Source: Nipponacmea schrenckii
Lineage: Eukaryota > Mollusca > Gastropoda > Lottiidae
Reading direction: 5' to 3'
NCBI GenBank assembly: GCA_030562195.1
Contig: JAUJPP010000005.1
Span: 5,576,826 to 5,640,825, forward strand
Length of the DNA: 64,000 nucleotides
In this document: one piece after another, positions 57,458 to 64,000 of the stretch
Layout of the letters: every line of letters starts with the position of its first letter
Position numbering within the stretch: the stretch's first letter is position 1
Translations under genes and position numbers: made by a program
The notes under the pieces: generated by a model
Database searches by the model: none
Seen by the model: only the letters and a program-made list of their open reading frames with translations
What the model was told of the DNA's origin: nothing

Positions 57458-59398
57458 GCTAAATAGTAATATATTCCATATTTGGTGATCTTTTTACACA
57501 AATTTTGATGACATCACTACTTCTTGTAGTCACAAACTCTGTTTCTTCTGAGTATTCTAATCATATATCACAATAATTCTATCACAGAAAATATTTCCTA
57601 AATGACAATTTGGCTCAAACAGATCTTTGATGAGAATAAGTTATTAAAAAAAAGTTTTTTGTCACAAAATGGCTACTGTTATCCCATATAAAATATAACC
57701 TTTAACAAGCCTACAACAAATTTCTTTTAAAAAGTTTTAAAGTTTTCCAAGATGGCCACTGTCGTCTGCTTGTTACTAATTAGTAAGGAGAGAACACAAG
57801 TTGAACCTTGACCCTGAAAATATAAAAATAAAGAGGCAATTAGTGATAAGAAATGTCAACATTTTGAAGTATTTCCCAGAGAGCAAATAGGTCATCATCC
57901 CACTTATATTCCTACCTCTATCTTCATTTTTTAAAATACTTTCTTCTTGCGTGAACACTTACGATTTTAATCTTATCTATATATCCCCTCCCTCCTCAAA
58001 ACGTAAGAATGTTGGTTATAGCAATTTTCTTCATTATGTCTTACCACTTGGCTTCACTCAGATTGAAATTTTTCACATGAAAATCACTCAAGGCGTTGGA
58101 GACAATAATAAGCTCGTTCTACCGGAACTTATGATGCAAATCTATAGCTAGTTTGTCAATTTGATTTTTTCGTTGTTCTGATATTTTTACCAGGACATCA
58201 TAACTTTTGTGTGTTGCATCTATAGCTTGTCTAATTTGCTTCAGAATTTATCATGCGTTGGATAATGTTTTTCTGGTTAACAAAATTGTTGGTATGTTAA
58301 ATATTTTTTGCAACAATTTGCAACATTGCCATTTTCTGTGAATAAACAAGACGTTTTGCAAATGTCCTTGGCAATAGCATCTTTTGCAAAAGTGACGTCA
58401 TAAAATGCTTAGTGTAATTGCAGGAACCGATAAAGATGTCGGAAGGAAAGAAAATCAAATGTTGCAAATCAATTCTATGTAATCGATACACATAAAAATA
58501 CAGACGTCTGCTTGAAAATAATTGATATAAATTGATTCTAACAAAGTAACTGATACATATAAAAAGTTGAGGAAACCTCTGGACAATCTCTTTAAATCTT
58601 GATTTATCAGCTGTATAGCTATAACTCAGTGGGGCAAGGAATATTTGTCATGTTCACATTTTCTTACTCTGATTCATTAACATGCTGATAAAAGGTCAAG
58701 GGTCAAATGTCGATTGTCAAATTATTATTTGTCTGGTAAATATACATATCTGAAGTGTTGAAGTGTTAGAGATAAGAAGGGATGGGATGGGGAGGGGGGG
58801 GTAGCGGTAGGGGGGTGGAGAGGAGGAGGGAGTAGTGTGAGAGGAGAGGGAGGGAGGGTGTGATAGGAGAGGGAGGGAGGGGCGGGAAAGAGAGGGGGAG
58901 GGAAGAAAAGAAGAAAAGGGAGAAGAGAAAACCTTTTTTTAAATCTCTTTAAGAATAAGTCAGTTGTAAGCCTAAGGTATAAACATAGTACAACACTATC
59001 CACCTACCCCTTAAAACTTTATTGTGATGCAATAAAAACCAGTGGACAGATGATATTTGGGAAGAGTTATAAGGCAACCTTTATTTCTATTTGTCTCTTT
59101 AAACTTGAAATATAAATAGAACTCTATATTGAAATAATTCAGGGAGATTTCGACATGGATCACAGTAGGATTAGTGTGGGATCATTAAGCACATACCAAT
59201 GGGTAAATAATGTAAATAGGTCAATTAAAACTGGATAATCTTGTCATAGATATTTAGCTGGATAATCTTGTCTAATTATACTCATTAATACACCCACACA
59301 TTGTATATACAGAATAATACAGTTTTCATCTAGTTTTAAACACCCTGAATTCTTATCCTGGTAAAATCACTCTTAATATACATGATACCAATACTTAG
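57458..59398. other. PI4KB upstream region, no gene seen
   Basis: Presumed promoter and 5' leader of PI4KB, then AT-rich sequence. A purine-rich (G/A) low-complexity block lies at about 58770-58930. The frame on the opposite strand there is Pro/Leu-rich and compositional only. Confidence 0.5.
58770..58930. repeat. Polypurine (G/A) low-complexity tract
   Basis: About 160 bases almost entirely G and A on the + strand, with repeated 'gagggagg' motifs. Long mirror-like polypurine tracts of this type can form triplex DNA. Confidence 0.85.
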
Positions 59399-60063
59399 AA
59401 ATGAAATGAAATGAAATAGAGTTTTAAGTCCTACTCTTCTGCACCTTATGGGCTAATGAAGACAGAATGAAATGAATAGAGTTTTACATCCTACTCTTCT
59501 GCACCTTATAGGCTAATGAAGACAGAATGAAATGAATGGAGTTTTACATCCTACTCTTCTGCACCTTATGGGCTAATGAAGACAGAATGAAATGAATAGA
59601 GTTTTACATCCTACTCTTCTGCACCTTATGGGCTAATGAAGACAGAATGAAATGAATAGAGTTTTACATCCTACTCTTCTGCACCTTATGGGCTAATAAA
59701 GACAGAATGAAATGAATGGAGTTTTACATCCTACTCTTCTACCTTATGGGCTAATAAAGACAGAATGAAATGAATGGAGTTTTACATCCTACTCTTCTGC
59801 ACCTTATGGGCTAATAAAGACAGAATGAAATGAATGGAGTTTTACATCCTACTCTTCTGCACCTTATGGGCTAATGAAGACAGAATGAAATGAATAGAGT
59901 TTTACATCCTACTCTTCTGCACCTTATGGGCTAATAAAGACAGAATGAAATGAATGGAGTTTTACATCCTACTCTTCTGCACCTTATGGGCTAATAAAGA
60001 CAGAATGAAATGAATAGAGTTTTACATCCTACTCTTCTGCACCTTATGGGCTAATAAAGACAG
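59399..60063. repeat. 60-bp tandem array, 11 highly similar copies
   Basis: Regular 60-base units read 'gacagaatgaaatgaatag' then 'agttttacatcctactcttc' then 'tgcaccttatgggctaataa'. Copies differ at only one to three positions and one copy lacks three bases, so the amplification is recent. Single copies of the same unit occur elsewhere in the window. Confidence 0.96.
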
Positions 60064-61495
60064 GAGCACAGAGCTTAGAATAGCCTTAATTGAATACAAG
60101 TTTCTAACGTGTTTCACTTCAGCTAGTTAACTTTATGATGGCTAACAAAAGATGACACAACAACACTTCCCACTTTCATATCCATAACTTCCTGATAATA
60201 TCGTATTAGAAATAGGAGTGATAGAAAAATCTGAATAAGACTGTTGACACAAAACCAAAACTTCCACATTTATTACAGTGACTTCCCAGTAAGATTATAA
60301 TATTAAAATCAGTTATCAAACTCTTAGAACTCTTTGACACATAGCAACACTTTCCAATATTACCAGAACTTTACAAAAAAAATTAAAAATTAGTTACCAA
60401 ACACTCAATAAGACTGTTTTATTTGATGCAAAGTTACAATATCCAATTTCCACCTATTAGGTACTCCTCAATAACACAATAATATTAAACAAAGTAACCA
60501 AACCATGGATAAGACTTCTGTTTAAATTGACACAAGATGACAGTTGACAAACAGGATTCGTCCTGACGTCATTATATCATCTGTCATGACTATTTCTTCA
60601 CATCTTGCCAATAAAGTATATGTCAACATTGGCTATACACGTGACATGAGAATTTCATCATGTATATGTTAGTCAAAATGAAGCTGATAGTCCAGGTTAT
60701 TCAAAAAATGTGATCTAGACTTTGTAATTACAAAAATTTCATTCTGGTGCCCAAAGGTTTCAAGTGATTGAATACAGGCCTGTAGCTAGAGGGGGCAACT
60801 GCTCCTCCTTACAATCAAGTCAAGCCTGACTACAAATCAGTTGGACATATATGAATAAAATATAGAACTAATATACAAAGACCTCACCATTACAAATAGA
60901 AAGAGTACAAACAAATCAAAGAGATATTGCATGTCATTGTCCTTCCTTTTATAAAGAGAAAACTGAACTTTTACTTTTTATCTGGCTGAGGTCAAGGACA
61001 GTTTTGTTTATATATTAATTAGTCTCCTTCATCATCTAATTATATATTCTTAGTATTTGAGTTCAGAGGTCATGCACCTGTCTTCATTAGCCCAATCAGT
61101 TCCAGAGACTTATCAACCTCTCAGTTCATGCCATTAACATCTTGAGCTCCAGATAAGCAAAGATTGTCAAACTTGCAATTTGTGATGTTGATGGTCAATT
61201 GTGTACAGGTAAAAGAGACTATTTTAAGTGCGTGTAACTCAAAGGAAAGTGATATATAATTATCTAATCAGTCTAAAATAATCAGATTAAAATTAAGTTA
61301 AAAATAGACCCACGATGCGGACTTTAATCATCTCATTTGCATATCAAAATAAACAATAGATCTGATAACCTTCATTAACCTTTAATATTTCCCCCATGGG
61401 ACACCTCAGTCCAGGAAAAATTTCCTGTGAGTCATAATGCTATGAAGGGAAACCAATGAAAGGTAGAAACAATCAATTCTTCAGAGAATTACAAA
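60064..61495. other. Gene-free stretch
   Basis: AT-rich sequence without open frames or a recognisable RNA. I see no feature beyond short direct repeats such as 'atgacacaacaacactt' / 'cacatagcaacacttt'. Confidence 0.5.
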
Positions 61496-62335
61496 TTAGG
61501 TTCACAAGGATCTTGTCTACCAGCTGGTCCTTGGCCAGATCTCTGGATAACAACTTAAGTTCTAGAGGATCCTTTCTACCAGCTGGTCCTTAGCCAAAAT
61601 TCTTGATAACAACTTAAGTTCTAGAGGATCCTTTCTACCAGCTGGTCCTTGGCCAAATCTCTTGATAACAACTTAAGTTCTAGAGGATCCTTTCTACCAG
61701 CTGGTCCTTAGCCAAATCTCTTGAAAACAACTTAACTTCTAGAGGATCCTTTCTACCAGCCAGTCCTTGGTCAGATCTCTTGATAACAACTCAAGCTCTA
61801 GAGGATCCTATCTACCAGCCAGTCCTTAGCCGAATCTCTTGATAACAACTTAAGTTCTAGAGGATCCTTTCTACCAGCTGGTCCTTAGCCAAATCTCTTG
61901 AAAACAACTTAAGTTCTAGAGGATCCTTTCTACCAGCCAGTCCTTAGCCGAATCTCTTGATAACAACTTAAGTTTTAGAGGATCCTTTCTACCAGCCAGT
62001 CCTTGGTCAAATCTCTTGATAACAACTTAACTTCTAGAGGATCCTTTCTACCAGCCAGTCCTTGGTCAGATCTCTTGATAACAACTTAAGTTCTAGAGGA
62101 TCCTTTCTACCAGCCAGTCCTTGGCAAAATCTCTTGATAACAACTTAAGTTCTAGAGGATCCTTTCTACCAGCCAGTCCTTCACCAAATCTCTTGAAAAC
62201 AACTTAAGTTCTAGAGGATCCTTTCTACAAACCAGTCCTTAGCCGAATCTCTTGATAACAACTTAAGTTCTAGAGGATCCTTTCTACCAGCCAGTCCTTG
62301 GTCAAATCTCTTAGGTTCACAATGATCTTTTCTAC
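61496..62335. repeat. 59-bp tandem array, about 14 copies
   Basis: Units of about 59 bases with 'ttctagaggatcctttctac', 'cagccagtccttggccaaat' and 'ctcttgataacaacttaag'. Same family as at 24.2-24.6 and 31.84-32.07 kb, but with 'ttctagag' in place of 'ggttcaca'. Confidence 0.95.
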
Positions 62336-64000
62336 CAGCTGGACTATGTCTTGGTATTGTTTTACAAGGATAACAACTTAAATTCATAAATATCTTTTCT
62401 TTGCTGAACCTCTTGGCTTTTGTCTTTACCTGATTATCCATACCCATTGGATAATGAATAAGGAAATGTTTTAAACAACTACTGCAGCAAACAATCAAAA
62501 TAACATCAATTCTTGCCACAAAGCTTATACTATTGGTACTCATATTGATCAGAAATAAAATAGTAAAAAAACATAATGATTTAACCCAGATTTGATACCA
62601 CAATCAATAAATCTTTTGATAAAAATACTAACATTTCAATACGATCAATAAATGAATAATAACAATATTAGAGACTTATGATAAAAATAACTGAAAAAAA
62701 AGGGGAAAGTATATCAATTTAAAAGAGTTCAAAGAGTAGGGATACTTGATATAGCTAGGCTTGGGTTGTTGAAAGGTAACAAGGTACTTTTCAATAGATT
62801 CCACGAAACACTGGCACAAGCTGAAGATTGGAAAGCCACATCACCTACTTGCCTAACAAACAACAATTCCACTTGCTACCAACTGAGCATTTCCACTGTC
62901 TGTTGAGAGAAGGGACTGGATACTAGAATCATTTAGATGGACAGCAGTGCCTTAAAATATCAGGGTTTTGCTTGAATTATAGCTCATATATAACACATGA
63001 TAATTATGGGATAAATATACATCCTTATCACATGTTTTTTAACACAAGTTACATGAGTTGTCATCAGATAAAATGGTGAAAGAATTATAATATAAGATAT
63101 ATACTTGCGTTGAAATTAAAATGTTATGTATCCATGTATTAAAGACGTGTAGTTTATCCATGTATTAAGAGTGTAGTGTATCCATGTATTAAAGACGTGT
63201 AGTGTATCCATGTATTAAAGAAGTGTAGTGTATCCATGTATTAAAGAATGTGTAGTCCATATCTTGGGTTATATATGTGCTCCTCGCTTACTCCTTTTGC
63301 CCTGTCATAGGGAGGGGAGGTGTGGGCAATACTGCTGTCCAAACGATGAAATAGGTCACTGATATTAAGAATCAAAGTAGAAATGGAGGGATTTAAACTT
63401 CTGTTTCAAAACCATCTGTAAACCTTCGTTTAAAATTGTTTATACTCAAGACAAACAATCAAATGTTACACTTGCCTTCATTAACAAAGACGGATATGTA
63501 CTATATCTATATGTCACTGTCCTTTAATCTGTCTCATCATCACATCACTGACTGATGATCTACATGTACAGATTCAGGATATAATTCAGGTCACTAGAGT
63601 CAGGGGTCAATCTAGGGTCAGAATTTAACTTTAAAATATTAGGTATGTCTGATATTAATCTATAACTATGTAAGGTCATACACAATTCCAAAATTAAATT
63701 GCAAACTAGGTTCTTTAGGAGACTCTTTGCCATCCTGGAGAGATACTATATCTTAGATTGCACTTCTAAAACTTGGCTTTCATAATCATAGTATAAGTCT
63801 ACCTTTAAGGTAACTTGGAAAGATGCACAATGAATGGTCTGATTAATAAAAGTTTAGAAAATCTCTTAAAGACCTTACACTTTTAAGACTCCTTTTTTAT
63901 GTTCCAAGTCATGGTACAGTACCGGTACCTATGTAATGAGGAATCACAATGATAATACCGGGTACCCGTACCTCTTCCAGAAAGCTGATTACTATTTCAA
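62336..64000. other. Right-edge flank, no gene seen
   Basis: AT-rich with no supported gene. Near 62870-62900 the minus strand has ATGCTCAGTTGGTAGCAAG, another tRNA A-box-like piece. The 130-codon minus frame at 62211-62603 is a read-through of the repeat array. Confidence 0.45.
63125..63258. repeat. ~26-bp tandem repeat, five copies
   Basis: Five units of 'tatccatgtattaaagacgt' plus 'gtagtg' with small indels. Confidence 0.9.

Noticed and set aside
58725..59003. Pro/Leu-rich frame of 92 codons on the minus strand
   Set aside because: Compositional product of the polypurine tract at 58770-58930.

Overview
The window is nuclear DNA from an animal. Coding blocks are split by GT-AG introns, the sequence is AT-rich, and minisatellites fill introns and spacers. 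The gene set (PDCD2L, a cytoplasmic poly(A)-binding protein, MTHFSD, NCKIPSD/SPIN90, an insulin receptor substrate, PI4KB) is bilaterian. The divergence looks like an invertebrate, most likely a lophotrochozoan such as a mollusc; that placement is an inference and cannot be proved without a search.

Layout. 0.8-3.0 kb: PDCD2L (-), 6 coding exons. 4.5-8.7 kb: PABPC (-), 10 coding exons, with an A-rich 5' leader and CRE-like sites upstream. 12.1-14.9 kb: MTHFSD (-), 7 exons. 16.3-18.5 kb: NCKIPSD (+), one uninterrupted exon, divergent from MTHFSD. 19.1-24.1 kb: a 7-exon (-) gene whose conceptual product has two Neuralized-like repeats (NHR) followed, after a long low-complexity linker, by a C-terminal CARD-like death fold. 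Its introns and 5' flank are packed with tandem arrays, two of which resemble tRNA D-arm/A-box sequence. 26.7-36.7 kb: insulin receptor substrate (-), 11 coding exons, PH-PTB-multi-tyrosine tail. 39.0-49.3 kb: no recognised gene; it holds exon-like blocks on the + strand, several minisatellites, and a stretch at about 46.7-49.1 kb that looks like poor consensus sequence. 50.9-57.5 kb: PI4KB (-), 15 exons, clearly the family protein but with two single-base frame breaks. 58-64 kb: gene-free, dominated by 60-bp and 59-bp tandem arrays.

The genes are ordinary housekeeping and signalling loci with no evident common pathway, although PI4KB and IRS both belong to phosphoinositide/insulin biology. 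The most notable item is the NHR-NHR-CARD gene: in known Neuralized E3 ligases the NHRs are followed by a RING, whereas here that position carries a CARD-like domain. The second theme is a set of short repeat families that occur both as isolated copies and as local tandem arrays throughout the window.

Exon boundaries were worked out by hand from splice signals and reading-frame continuity. Every multi-exon gene except PI4KB closes in frame over its full length.
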